Source of the DNA: Deltaproteobacteria bacterium
GTDB taxonomy: Bacteria > Desulfobacterota > Desulfobacteria > Desulfobacterales > Desulfatibacillaceae
NCBI GenBank assembly: GCA_019308705.1
Contig: JAFDHW010000206.1
Span: 1 to 6,826, forward strand
Reading direction: 5' to 3'
DNA: 6,826 nt
Below, one piece after another: positions 1 through 6,169 of the stretch (position 1 is the stretch's first letter; the number at the start of each line of letters is the position of its first letter). The notes under the pieces are model-generated. The model was not told the origin of the DNA and ran no database searches. It saw only the letters and a program-made list of their open reading frames with translations. The position numbers were made by a program, and so were the translations under genes.

Positions 1-36
1 CGTGATCCAGGGCCCGGCTACGGGGATTCGTTCCAT
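1..36 (-). CDS. Probable DegT/DnrJ/EryC1/StrS-family aminotransferase, first 12 codons only (runs off window)
   Basis: An ATG on the minus strand at 36-34 opens a reading frame that continues off the left edge. The visible residues are MERIPVAGPWIT. A good Shine-Dalgarno, AAGGA (46-42), lies 5 nt upstream inside the end of the preceding gene. The start is 1 nt past that gene's TGA, so translation is probably coupled. The 'IPVAGPWIT' opening resembles the N-terminus of PLP-dependent sugar aminotransferases of the DegT/DnrJ/EryC1/StrS family, which often begin with a short '(I/V)P.(A/G)GP.IT.KEI' stretch. These enzymes aminate keto-sugars on nucleotide carriers for O-antigen, capsule or glycosylation. 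The start and frame are seen directly. The family call rests on a 12-residue memory match and is tentative, but it agrees with the two methyltransferase-type genes upstream. Confidence 0.55.
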   Translation of the reverse strand, partial: MERIPVAGPWIT

Positions 37-37
37 G

Positions 38-763
38 TCAGTCCTTGACGCGCTTCAGGTAGCCGTCCGGCGCGCCGGTGAAGAGGATGCGCTTTTCTAT
101 CTCCCGGTCGATTTCAAAGCGGTCGGTGGATTTCAAAAATTCCCAAACCGCCGTTTTGGGGTTGTTCCCCTTGCCCCAGGGCCGATCCTTGATGAGGGAG
201 GCGTCCACGTCTTCTATGCGGGTGTCCTGGACCACGAGGTACGAACCCTTGGTCACAAGATCCGAATAAGCGCGGAGTTCCTTTAAAACGTGATCGTGCG
301 TGTGGTGGGAATCGAGAGCGACCAATACGGGACTTTGCCCCTTGGCCATGTGGTGGATTTTCTCCACGACGGACGGGTCCACGGAGGAGCCCTCCACCAG
401 GTCGATGAGAGGCCGCAAAGGGTGCTGATCCAGACGTTTCCGGTTGGGGGGCCGGATATCCACGTCGATGCCGATGACCCTGCCGGGGATATCCATCATT
501 TTTAACAGGGAGGCGTAGAACACCATGGAGCCCCCATGTGCGACCCCGGTTTCGATGATGAGACGGGGTTTTACGGTCCACACCAGCTCCTGGAAAGCGA
601 TCAGATCGGCGGGGTGCTGGATGATGGGAATGCCCAGCCAGGAGAAATTGTAGGCGTACAGAAACCGCCTGGCATTTTCGAAGTAATCCGAAACCAAGGC
701 GGTCGTTTTGGGATTGGAGGCCATGGCGTCGATGTTTTTCGGGTCGTTGGCAATGGAGGCCAT
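38..763 (-). CDS. CmcI-like (cephalosporin hydroxylase / rhamnosyl O-methyltransferase family) protein
   Basis: A 241-residue protein with the features of the CmcI/cephalosporin-hydroxylase family, whose members are SAM-dependent, often metal-dependent O-methyltransferases despite the name. Visible blocks are WLGIPIIQHPADL..FQEL (about 42-60), the SAM-loop-like IIETGVAHGGS (69-79), an acidic strand end IGIDVDIR (97-104), VALDSHHTHDHVLKEL (148-163) supplying likely Asp/His metal or catalytic residues, LVVQDT (176-181), and a C-terminal NPKTAVWEFL segment. Length is normal for the family. The ATG at 763 has no convincing Shine-Dalgarno and lies 3 nt after the stop of the upstream methyltransferase, so coupled translation is likely. 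A second in-frame ATG at 724 has no better site. Neighbours suggest methylation of a sugar or polysaccharide. The actual substrate cannot be read from sequence. Confidence 0.88.
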   Translation of the reverse strand: MASIANDPKNIDAMASNPKTTALVSDYFENARRFLYAYNFSWLGIPIIQHPADLIAFQELVWTVKPRLIIETGVAHGGSMVFYASLLKMMDIPGRVIGIDVDIRPPNRKRLDQHPLRPLIDLVEGSSVDPSVVEKIHHMAKGQSPVLVALDSHHTHDHVLKELRAYSDLVTKGSYLVVQDTRIEDVDASLIKDRPWGKGNNPKTAVWEFLKSTDRFEIDREIEKRILFTGAPDGYLKRVKD

Positions 764-766
764 GGA

Positions 767-1567
767 TTATGCGGCTTTCTTTCGGCAAAGGACCCACACG
801 ATGTTGCATTCCCTGGGGAATTGTTTTCCCAGTTCGTAGGATGCGCGGCAGAATTCAGCCCGCAGGTCCACGGAAAGGTCCTCTCCATCCCTTCCCCAGC
901 CATAGCCGCCCTTGTCCCAGGGGGCGTTTTCGAGAAACCAGTCCATTTGGGGGGTGGACAGCACCTTGAAGAAGACGCCGCCTTCCTTGATAACCTCAAG
1001 GCCTGCCGCTTCAACGTCTTTCTTGAGGGTGTCCATCGTATAGTACCGGCGGTGCCCAGCGGAATGGATGTCAAAGGGGGACAACTCCTCCAGATGGGTC
1101 AGGGTTCCCATCAACAGGGCGAGCTTGCGGTTGATCGCCTCCGCGTTGGGCACCTGGACCAGCATGACCCCGTCGTCCTTCATGTGGCGCACGCCGTTCT
1201 TGAGGGCGACCAGAGGGTCCTGGACATGTTCCAGGGCCTTGAGGATGAACACCGAATCGAATTTTTCGCCAAGGTCAAGGTCTTCCATAAGCGATTCATG
1301 GAGTTCAACGGGAAGGTTCCTCTTCCGCGCCAGGTTCAGCTGGAAACCGGAGGCATCGGCAGCCACCACGCGGTCGAAGTGGGCGGTAAACTGTTCAAGC
1401 ATGTTGCCGTTGCCACAGGCCATATCCAACACCGCAGGCCCTTTGGCCTCCTCCACGCACGTCTTGGCGCAGTAATAGTTCAGGGCATTACGGTAGTTCA
1501 TGAATTGCTCGTGGGAGCGCTCTCCGTACTGTTCCTGGAGTTGTTTTTCCTCGTCTGTTTGCGACAT
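767..1567 (-). CDS. Class I SAM-dependent methyltransferase
   Basis: A 266-residue Rossmann-fold methyltransferase (methyltransf_11/UbiE-like superfamily). SAM-binding motif I is VLDMACGNGNML (46-57); motif II ends in an acid, VVAADAS (67-73, D71, the likely ribose-binding residue); motif IV/post-IV is FDSVFILKALEHVQDP (103-118). These are followed by the usual LVQVPN strand (136-141), a GHRRYYT loop (171-177) common in sugar and small-molecule methyltransferases, and a C-terminal extension (about 200-266) of unknown function. The frame stays open upstream to an ATG at 1732, but I chose 1567 because AAGGAG (1580-1575) sits 7 nt before it and the upstream extension (rich in Pro/Arg) looks non-coding. 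It is the first gene of a leftward operon with the CmcI-like gene and the probable aminotransferase, which suggests sugar or glycan decoration. Substrate unknown. Confidence 0.88.
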   Translation of the reverse strand: MSQTDEEKQLQEQYGERSHEQFMNYRNALNYYCAKTCVEEAKGPAVLDMACGNGNMLEQFTAHFDRVVAADASGFQLNLARKRNLPVELHESLMEDLDLGEKFDSVFILKALEHVQDPLVALKNGVRHMKDDGVMLVQVPNAEAINRKLALLMGTLTHLEELSPFDIHSAGHRRYYTMDTLKKDVEAAGLEVIKEGGVFFKVLSTPQMDWFLENAPWDKGGYGWGRDGEDLSVDLRAEFCRASYELGKQFPRECNIVWVLCRKKAA

Positions 1568-1574
1568 GGTCTGT

Positions 1575-1580
1575 CTCCTT
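1575..1580 (-). promoter_or_regulatory. Ribosome binding site deciding the methyltransferase start
   Basis: AAGGAG on the minus strand, 7 nt before the ATG at 1567. It is the only strong Shine-Dalgarno near the beginning of this frame and sets the protein at 266 rather than 321 residues. Confidence 0.8.
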
Positions 1581-1755
1581 GGATGGCTCGGGGTCGGTTG
1601 GCCTCTGCGGTTTTGGTTCACGAAACGGAAATCCCCGGGGCTCCAAGGGAGAGGCTGCTTGACCCCGGTTAGCAGGCGCGTTGTACAGGGTTCTGGCCAG
1701 AGGGTCGCCGTTTGGCCGTCTGGTTCAAGCAAGCACCGGCCACCTCCCGTGTTCC

Positions 1756-1785
1756 ATTAAAGAGCGATGAGGGGTGCCGTGGCAA
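1756..1785 (-). promoter_or_regulatory. Putative sigma70-type promoter of the leftward methyltransferase operon
   Basis: On the minus strand, TTGCCA (1785-1780) and TTTAAT (1761-1756) are separated by 18 nt, each one mismatch from the TTGACA/TATAAT consensus. Transcription would begin near 1749, giving a 5' leader of about 180 nt before the methyltransferase ATG. I see no recognisable riboswitch or attenuator in that leader (1568-1749). The terminal inverted repeat of the adjacent element starts only 3 nt upstream of the -35 box, so the element occupies the usual regulator or UP-element position. Sequence match only; not tested. Confidence 0.5.
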
Positions 1786-1788
1786 GGA

Positions 1789-1999
1789 TTAGCCCGAATT
1801 ATTCACCCTTCCGGCGAGCCCGATTCACGCGATAGCTGCGTCAGGAGGCGGTCGCGGTACAAAAGTACAGCTTCCCTCCTCCTTCCTTGCTCTCGCGCGA
1901 ATCATAGCTGCGTCAGGAGGCGGTCGCGGTACAAAAGTACAGCTTCCCTCCTCCTTCCTTGCTCTCGCGCGAATCGAACGCGTGAATAATCCGGGTTAG
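1789..1999. mobile_element. MITE-like palindromic element (left copy) with terminal inverted repeats
   Basis: A non-coding element of about 211 bp. Its ends, 1789-1806 and 1982-1999, are imperfect inverted repeats matching at 15 of 18 positions, with an identical ATTATTCAC / GTGAATAAT inner part. A second inverted pair, GATTCACGCGA (1822-1832) and TCGCGCGAATC (1893-1903 and 1965-1975), is nested inside, and each core unit carries a GTAC-AAAA-GTAC hairpin, so a strand could fold into a long imperfect hairpin. No transposase is present. An inverted copy lies at 6705-6826. Terminal repeats, small size, lack of genes and multiple copies fit a MITE or REPIN-type element moved by an enzyme encoded elsewhere. 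No clear target-site duplication is visible. It lies between two divergent promoters. Confidence 0.7.
1832..1975. repeat. Perfect tandem duplication of the 72-bp element core
   Basis: Units 1832-1903 and 1904-1975 are identical over all 72 positions. Each runs from ATAGCTGCG to GCGCGAATC and contains the 12-nt palindrome GTACAAAAGTAC and an AGGAGG...CCTCCT pair able to form a hairpin. The copy at 6724-6795 has a single unit, identical to these in reverse complement. The left element therefore seems to have gained one unit recently, by slippage or unequal recombination. The 72-nt period is a multiple of three and keeps a short reading frame open, but that frame has no ribosome binding site and I do not call it a gene. 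Confidence 0.92.
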
Positions 2000-2141
2000 A
2001 GCGAAACGCTACCATGGATGGCTCCGCCGTGTCAATTTGATCGGGGCGGACAACCCATGGGTAAATGGCGGATTCGTTGGATCATCCCCGGGGGCGGGGG
2101 CGTTGCAAAACGAACATCTTGAACGAAGCCGGCACGATGGT

Positions 2142-2170
2142 TTGACCGCCGGCGAGGGCGGGTTTACAAT
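2142..2170 (+). promoter_or_regulatory. Strong sigma70-type promoter upstream of the PBP1A gene
   Basis: TTGACC (2142-2147) and TACAAT (2165-2170) are separated by exactly 17 nt, each one mismatch from consensus. The expected start is near 2177, giving a short leader of roughly 30-50 nt before the penicillin-binding protein start. The spacer contains a small GC-rich dyad, CCGCC...GGCGG (about 2146-2162), which could be an operator or chance in GC-rich DNA. This promoter probably drives the PBP gene and possibly the downstream co-directional genes. The rest of 2000-2141 shows no gene or clear motif. Confidence 0.7.
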
Positions 2171-2208
2171 GTCCTTGTCATTGCTTTCCCGCCGGCCCAT
2201 TTGTTTGC

Positions 2209-4698
2209 ATGTCTTATGGAAAGATCCGAATGGTAAAACCGGACCATTATACCAAGGAGCCGAAAAAGGAGAAGGGAGGACGGTTGCGCCGACTGGGCAG
2301 GGCCTTGTTCCTTCTCGTGTTTACCGTCGTCGTGGCCCTGTGCGCCACCGCGGCCGGGCTGTACCTCTATTTTTCGCGGGACCTGCCCAGAATAACCACC
2401 CTGAAGGATTACCAGCCGCCCACGGTCAGCACGGTGTACGCCGCGGACGGCACCAAGATCGGGGAGTTCTGCAGGGAGCGACGCTACGTCATCGGCCTGG
2501 ACAAGATGCCCAAGGCGCTTCTGGATGCCTTCGTGGCCGCCGAGGACTCCCGGTTCTACGAGCATGAAGGCGTGGACATCATGGGCATCCTCCGGGCCGC
2601 GGTAAAGAACATCCAGGCCGGAGGCATCGTCCAGGGAGGGTCCACCATCACCCAGCAGGTGACCAAGACCTTCTTTTTGAGTTCCGAGAGAAGCTACACC
2701 CGCAAGATCCGCGAGGCCATCCTGGCGCGCCGCCTGGACAAATCCTTCACCAAGCAGGAGATCCTCTACCTGTACCTGAACCAGATCTACCTGGGCCACG
2801 GGGCCTACGGCGTGGAGGCCGCGGCCCGAAGCTACTTCGGCAAACCGGCCGAAGAGCTTTCCCTGGCCGAGTGCGCCATGCTGGCGGGCCTGCCCCAGGC
2901 GCCCAGCCGCTATTCGCCCTTCCGCCGCAGGAAGCTTGCCAAGCAGCGCCAGATCTACGTGTTGAACCGCATGGTGGAAGAGGGCATGATCACCGATTCC
3001 GAAGCGGGCCGGGCCATCAACCAGCCTCTTTCCATTTTGCCCAACAGAAACCTCTACGTGGAGAAGGTTCCCTGGTACACGGAGCACGTGCGGCGTTACG
3101 TGGAGGAGAAGTACGGCAGAAAGCTTCTGTACGAAGGGGGGCTTTGCATCCATACCGCCGTGGACGTGCGCATGCAGGAAGCGGCCAGGGACGCGGTGCG
3201 AAAGGGCCTGGTGGAACTGGACCGCCGCACCGGCTACCGGGGACCCATAAAGCGCCTTTCCTCCGAGGAGATAGCCGCGTTTCTGGCCCAAGCCGCCCGG
3301 GCCCCGGAGGTGGAACCGCCGCCGGCAGGAGAGACGAAGGAGGAAGCCCTGATCGATGAACCACCCGGGGCGGCCGGGGAAGAAAAGCCCGAGCCTCCCA
3401 AGGCGGGGGACGTGGTCGAGGGCTTGGTGGTGGAGGTGGACGAGTCGGCGGGCAGGGTCCACGTGCGCCTGGCCTCCGGCGAAGCAGGGTACATCAAAAA
3501 GGCCGACGTGCTGTGGGCCAGGCCCCCCAACCCGGAAAAGACCTGTTACGACGACGAGCTTCAAAATCTCTCCCGCTCCTTTTCCCGCGGGGACCTGATC
3601 CGGGTGAAGCTGGTGGAAGAGGACGCCCGCGCCGACGCCTGGCGGCTTGCCCTGGTCCAGGAGCCCGACGCCCAGGCCGCCCTGATCTGCATGGAGGCCG
3701 GCACCGGCCTGGTGCGGGTCCTGGTGGGGGGCTACGACTTCACCGAAAGCCAGTTCAACCGGGCCGTGCAGGCGGTGCGCCAGCCGGGCAGCGCGTTTAA
3801 ACCCATCATCTATGCCGCAGCCCTGGACAAGGGCTACACCGCCGCTTCCGTGCTCATCGACTCGCCCATCGTGTTCCGTGACGAGAACATGGATTTCACC
3901 TGGAAACCCGAAAACTACAAGCGCACCTTCCACGGCCCCACGTTGTTCCGGGACGCCCTGGCGCATTCGAGAAACGTGGTTACCATCAAGCTGTTGCAGG
4001 ATATCGGCGTGGATTACGTGATCGACTACGCGCGCCGGATGGGGATCACGCAGCCGCTGGCCCGGGACCTTTCCATCGCTCTGGGGTCCTCGGGCATCCC
4101 CCTGGAGGAGATGGTGGGCGCCTACTCCGTGTTCGCCAATCAGGGGTTGTACATAAAACCCTGCTACGTCACGTCCATCACGGACCGGAACGGCAACGTG
4201 CTGGAGGAACACGTGCCAGAGCCGCAAAAAGCCATAGGCGAAGACACGGCCTACATCATGACCCACCTGCTCCAGGGCGTGGTGGACCACGGCACGGGCT
4301 GGCGCATCAAGGAGCTCGAACGCCCCGTAGCCGGGAAGACGGGCACCACCAATGACCTGAAAGACGCATGGTTCATAGGCTTCACCCCCCGCTACGCCAC
4401 CGGCGTGTGGGTGGGATACGACAGCGACAAGAGCCTGGGGAAGGGGGAAACCGGCTCCCGGGCGGCCAGTCCCATCTGGCTGGATTACATGGCGCGAATC
4501 TTGCAGGGAAAACCGGTGAAGACGTTCGCCGTCCCCCGGGGAGTGGTTTTCGCGAAGATCGACGCAGAAACGGGACTGTTAGCCATACCGGAGTCCAAAA
4601 AAACGGTGTTCGAGTGCTTCAAGGAAGGAACCGCACCCGATCGTCACGCCCCTCGGCCCGGGTCGCAGCCGGTGGAAGTGCTGACCAAGGGCCTGTAG
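2209..4698 (+). CDS. mrcA: Class A bifunctional penicillin-binding protein 1A (glycosyltransferase/transpeptidase)
   Basis: An 829-residue peptidoglycan synthase that polymerises lipid II glycan chains and cross-links their peptides in the periplasm, anchored in the inner membrane. In order: a basic cytoplasmic tail, one transmembrane helix (about 32-54), the GT51 glycosyltransferase with AEDSRFYEHEG (catalytic Glu112), GGSTITQQ (143-150), RKIREA (165-170) and YLNQIYLGHGAYG (189-201), a Pro/Glu-rich linker (about 363-400), an OB-type domain (about 400-435), then the transpeptidase with SxxK = SAFK (nucleophile Ser528, Lys531), SxN = SRN (587-589) and KTGT (710-713). All key residues are present and the length is typical of Gram-negative PBP1A. 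The start is uncertain: the ATG at 2209 has no Shine-Dalgarno, while the in-frame ATG at 2230 follows a weak GGAAAG by 6 nt and would give 822 residues. Confidence 0.96.
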   Translation: MSYGKIRMVKPDHYTKEPKKEKGGRLRRLGRALFLLVFTVVVALCATAAGLYLYFSRDLPRITTLKDYQPPTVSTVYAADGTKIGEFCRERRYVIGLDKMPKALLDAFVAAEDSRFYEHEGVDIMGILRAAVKNIQAGGIVQGGSTITQQVTKTFFLSSERSYTRKIREAILARRLDKSFTKQEILYLYLNQIYLGHGAYGVEAAARSYFGKPAEELSLAECAMLAGLPQAPSRYSPFRRRKLAKQRQIYVLNRMVEEGMITDSEAGRAINQPLSILPNRNLYVEKVPWYTEHVRRYVEEKYGRKLLYEGGLCIHTAVDVRMQEAARDAVRKGLVELDRRTGYRGPIKRLSSEEIAAFLAQAARAPEVEPPPAGETKEEALIDEPPGAAGEEKPEPPKAGDVVEGLVVEVDESAGRVHVRLASGEAGYIKKADVLWARPPNPEKTCYDDELQNLSRSFSRGDLIRVKLVEEDARADAWRLALVQEPDAQAALICMEAGTGLVRVLVGGYDFTESQFNRAVQAVRQPGSAFKPIIYAAALDKGYTAASVLIDSPIVFRDENMDFTWKPENYKRTFHGPTLFRDALAHSRNVVTIKLLQDIGVDYVIDYARRMGITQPLARDLSIALGSSGIPLEEMVGAYSVFANQGLYIKPCYVTSITDRNGNVLEEHVPEPQKAIGEDTAYIMTHLLQGVVDHGTGWRIKELERPVAGKTGTTNDLKDAWFIGFTPRYATGVWVGYDSDKSLGKGETGSRAASPIWLDYMARILQGKPVKTFAVPRGVVFAKIDAETGLLAIPESKKTVFECFKEGTAPDRHAPRPGSQPVEVLTKGL

Positions 4699-4722
4699 GG
4701 AACGGCATGGAGATAACCGGAC

Positions 4723-4998
4723 ATGGATTTTCTCTATTCCACGGAAGTCGCCGTCCCTCTGTACCAGATAGGCATCCTGTTGAGCCTTTCCACGGTGGCC
4801 CTGCTTTTCCGCAGGGTGAAACTCGCCCTTCTGGTGAACTACCTGTTCACCGTGTACTGGGGCTACGTGGTCAAGAGGGACTCGCTTTTCATTCATGCCC
4901 AGAACCCGGAGATGGAAGGCTTCTACATCCTGGCCTATATGGCCTTCGGGATTCTGGTGGTCCTTCTGGCGGTGATCGCCTTTCTGACCCAGGACTAG
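4723..4998 (+). CDS. Small three-helix membrane protein of unknown function
   Basis: A 91-residue hydrophobic protein that I do not recognise. Three probable transmembrane helices are visible: about 13-29 (LYQIGILLSLSTVALLF), about 33-50 (VKLALLVNYLFTVYWGYV) and about 67-88 (FYILAYMAFGILVVLLAVIAFL). A short basic turn, RRVK, lies between the first two, and a polar loop (VKRDSLFIHAQNPEMEG) between the second and third. The positive-inside pattern is weak and topology is not clear. There are no cysteines or obvious haem or quinone residues beyond one His in the loop. The ATG follows GGAG (4709-4712) at 10 nt. It begins 24 nt after the PBP1A stop and ends 10 nt before the Fe-S gene, so it is likely co-transcribed with both. 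It could be an accessory subunit or anchor, but nothing in the sequence proves this. Confidence 0.75.
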   Translation: MDFLYSTEVAVPLYQIGILLSLSTVALLFRRVKLALLVNYLFTVYWGYVVKRDSLFIHAQNPEMEGFYILAYMAFGILVVLLAVIAFLTQD

Positions 4999-5008
4999 GG
5001 CCCAGGCC

Positions 5009-6109
5009 TTGCTGAACCAGCCCCGGAAGGCCCCCGGGGACCCCGGCCCGACCGCAAGGGTGGCCGCCGAATGCGACCATTGCGGGGCCTGCACAACAGG
5101 TTGCGCCTTGATGGAAAGGCATAAAAGCCCCGGGGTCATCGCCGCTTCGGTGGACCTGGCTACGGGATCGGGCGCAGAAATCGCTTTTGGGTGCAACCTG
5201 TGCGGCTTGTGCACCGTACTCTGCCCCAAGGGGCTTTCTCCTTCCGCCATGTTCCGGGAACTGCGGGTCCTGGCCGTGGAAAAGGGCGTGGCGGACCTCT
5301 CCCCTTACCGCGGGCTCCTGGCTTACGAGGACATGGGCCGGTGGAACCTGTTCACCTTGTTTCTCCCCCCCCAAAAAGCCTGCAACGCGGTGTTTTTTCC
5401 CGGATGCGCGCTTCCGGGGTCCCGCCCGCGGCAGACCCTCGCGCTTTTCCGCCTGCTCCGGCAGATCCTGCCCGGCCTGGGCGCGGCGGTTTCCTGCTGT
5501 TTCAAGCCTTCCCTGGACCTGGGGCTTGTGAGCCGGTTTGATCAACGGTACGGACACCTGAAGGATCGCCTGCGGGAGTGCGGGGCGCGGGAGGTGGTCA
5601 CCGCATGCCCTTCCTGCCACCGGGTGTTTGCGGACCTGGGGGATTTTGGCGTGAAAACCGCCTGGGAGGCGCTGGCCGAGGCCGGGACGCTGGAACCGGA
5701 GAGGCTTTCGGCCCGGGTGACCATCCACGACCCCTGCCCCCTGCGGCACGAGCAGGGCGTCCACCAGGCCGTGCGCCGGTTGGCCGCCGCCGCCGGGCTT
5801 TCCGAAACCCCCATGCAAAGCCGCGGCGAACACACCCTATGCTGCGGCCAGGGCGGAGCCGCGCACCTGGCGTCACCGGAGACCGCCGGGCGCTTCACCC
5901 GCCGGAGAACGGAGGAAGCCGGGAAAAGGCTCATTCTCACCTACTGCGCGGGTTGCGCGGACCACCTCTCTTCCCACGCCCCCACCGTCCATTTGCTGGA
6001 CGCCCTGTTCCCCCCCACCGCCGGGCTTCGCCCTCGGCGCGCATCCAGGGTTCCCCTGGCTTCCTACGCAAACCGCCTGCGCTTCAAACGGTGGCTTGCC
6101 AACCTGTGA
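5009..6109 (+). CDS. HdrD/GlpC-type (Fe-S)-binding protein with two CCG domains
   Basis: A 366-residue soluble iron-sulfur protein. The N-terminal ferredoxin-like part carries two [4Fe-4S] motifs: C22-x2-C25-x2-C28-x3-C32 and C62-x2-C65-x2-C68-x3-C72-P. Two CCG domains follow, the hallmark of heterodisulfide reductase B/D, GlpC and the glycolate oxidase Fe-S subunit: C133...C163-C164...C200-x2-C203 and C243...C278-C279-G...C313-x2-C316. In HdrB/D these cysteines bind non-cubane [4Fe-4S] clusters that handle disulfides; all expected cysteines are kept here. No signal peptide or membrane helix is seen. The start is TTG at 5009, with AGGG (4997-5000) 8 nt upstream; the frame is closed by TGA at 4985-4987 and has no ATG or GTG before it. 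A GTG at 5060 is an alternative that keeps all clusters. The substrate and electron partner are unknown; no flavin subunit is adjacent. Confidence 0.88.
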   Translation: MLNQPRKAPGDPGPTARVAAECDHCGACTTGCALMERHKSPGVIAASVDLATGSGAEIAFGCNLCGLCTVLCPKGLSPSAMFRELRVLAVEKGVADLSPYRGLLAYEDMGRWNLFTLFLPPQKACNAVFFPGCALPGSRPRQTLALFRLLRQILPGLGAAVSCCFKPSLDLGLVSRFDQRYGHLKDRLRECGAREVVTACPSCHRVFADLGDFGVKTAWEALAEAGTLEPERLSARVTIHDPCPLRHEQGVHQAVRRLAAAAGLSETPMQSRGEHTLCCGQGGAAHLASPETAGRFTRRRTEEAGKRLILTYCAGCADHLSSHAPTVHLLDALFPPTAGLRPRRASRVPLASYANRLRFKRWLANL

Positions 6110-6156
6110 CGACAAAAATGCTGGAACCCGGCAAAAACCGGTGATACAAGGGGCTG

Positions 6157-6162
6157 GGAGGA
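6157..6162 (+). promoter_or_regulatory. Strong ribosome binding site of the small double-CXXC gene
   Basis: GGAGGA, 7 nt before the ATG at 6170. It is the best Shine-Dalgarno in the rightward block, evidence that this short, UGA-interrupted frame is really translated. Confidence 0.8.
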
Positions 6163-6169
6163 AATCGCC

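Noticed and set aside
536..1672. A 378-codon plus-strand frame across both methyltransferase genes
   Set aside because: It spans two oppositely oriented genes with clear motifs and ribosome binding sites, has no domain signal, and is explained by codon bias in the true frame.
1567..1732. An N-terminal extension of the methyltransferase to the ATG at 1732
   Set aside because: The strong AAGGAG lies 7 nt before the ATG at 1567, and the added 55 residues show no methyltransferase features.
1727..1742. A sigma54-like TGGCC...TTGCT on the minus strand upstream of the methyltransferase operon
   Set aside because: The GG to GC spacing is one base shorter than the nearly invariant sigma54 spacing, and a better sigma70-like pair lies just upstream.
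1774..1989. A 71-codon frame giving a protein with two identical 24-residue repeats
   Set aside because: It is only the translation of the tandem 72-bp palindromic repeat, with no ribosome binding site; the second copy of the element is near-identical in DNA as a structure, not as a gene.
1789..1999. CRISPR array
   Set aside because: Only two directly abutting units with no spacers, and the element has terminal inverted repeats.
2164..4290. A 708-codon open frame on the minus strand opposite the PBP1A gene
   Set aside because: It lies antisense to a gene with complete GT51 and transpeptidase motifs; its protein is rich in His/Gly/Val with no recognisable domain, as expected for the reverse of GC-rich coding DNA.
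4889..5833. A 314-codon minus-strand frame opposite the Fe-S gene
   Set aside because: Antisense to ordered cysteine motifs; no domain or credible start.
6120..6145. Intergenic CCGG-CAAAAA-CCGG hairpin after the Fe-S gene as a terminator
   Set aside because: Only a 4-bp stem and no following T-run; too weak to call.
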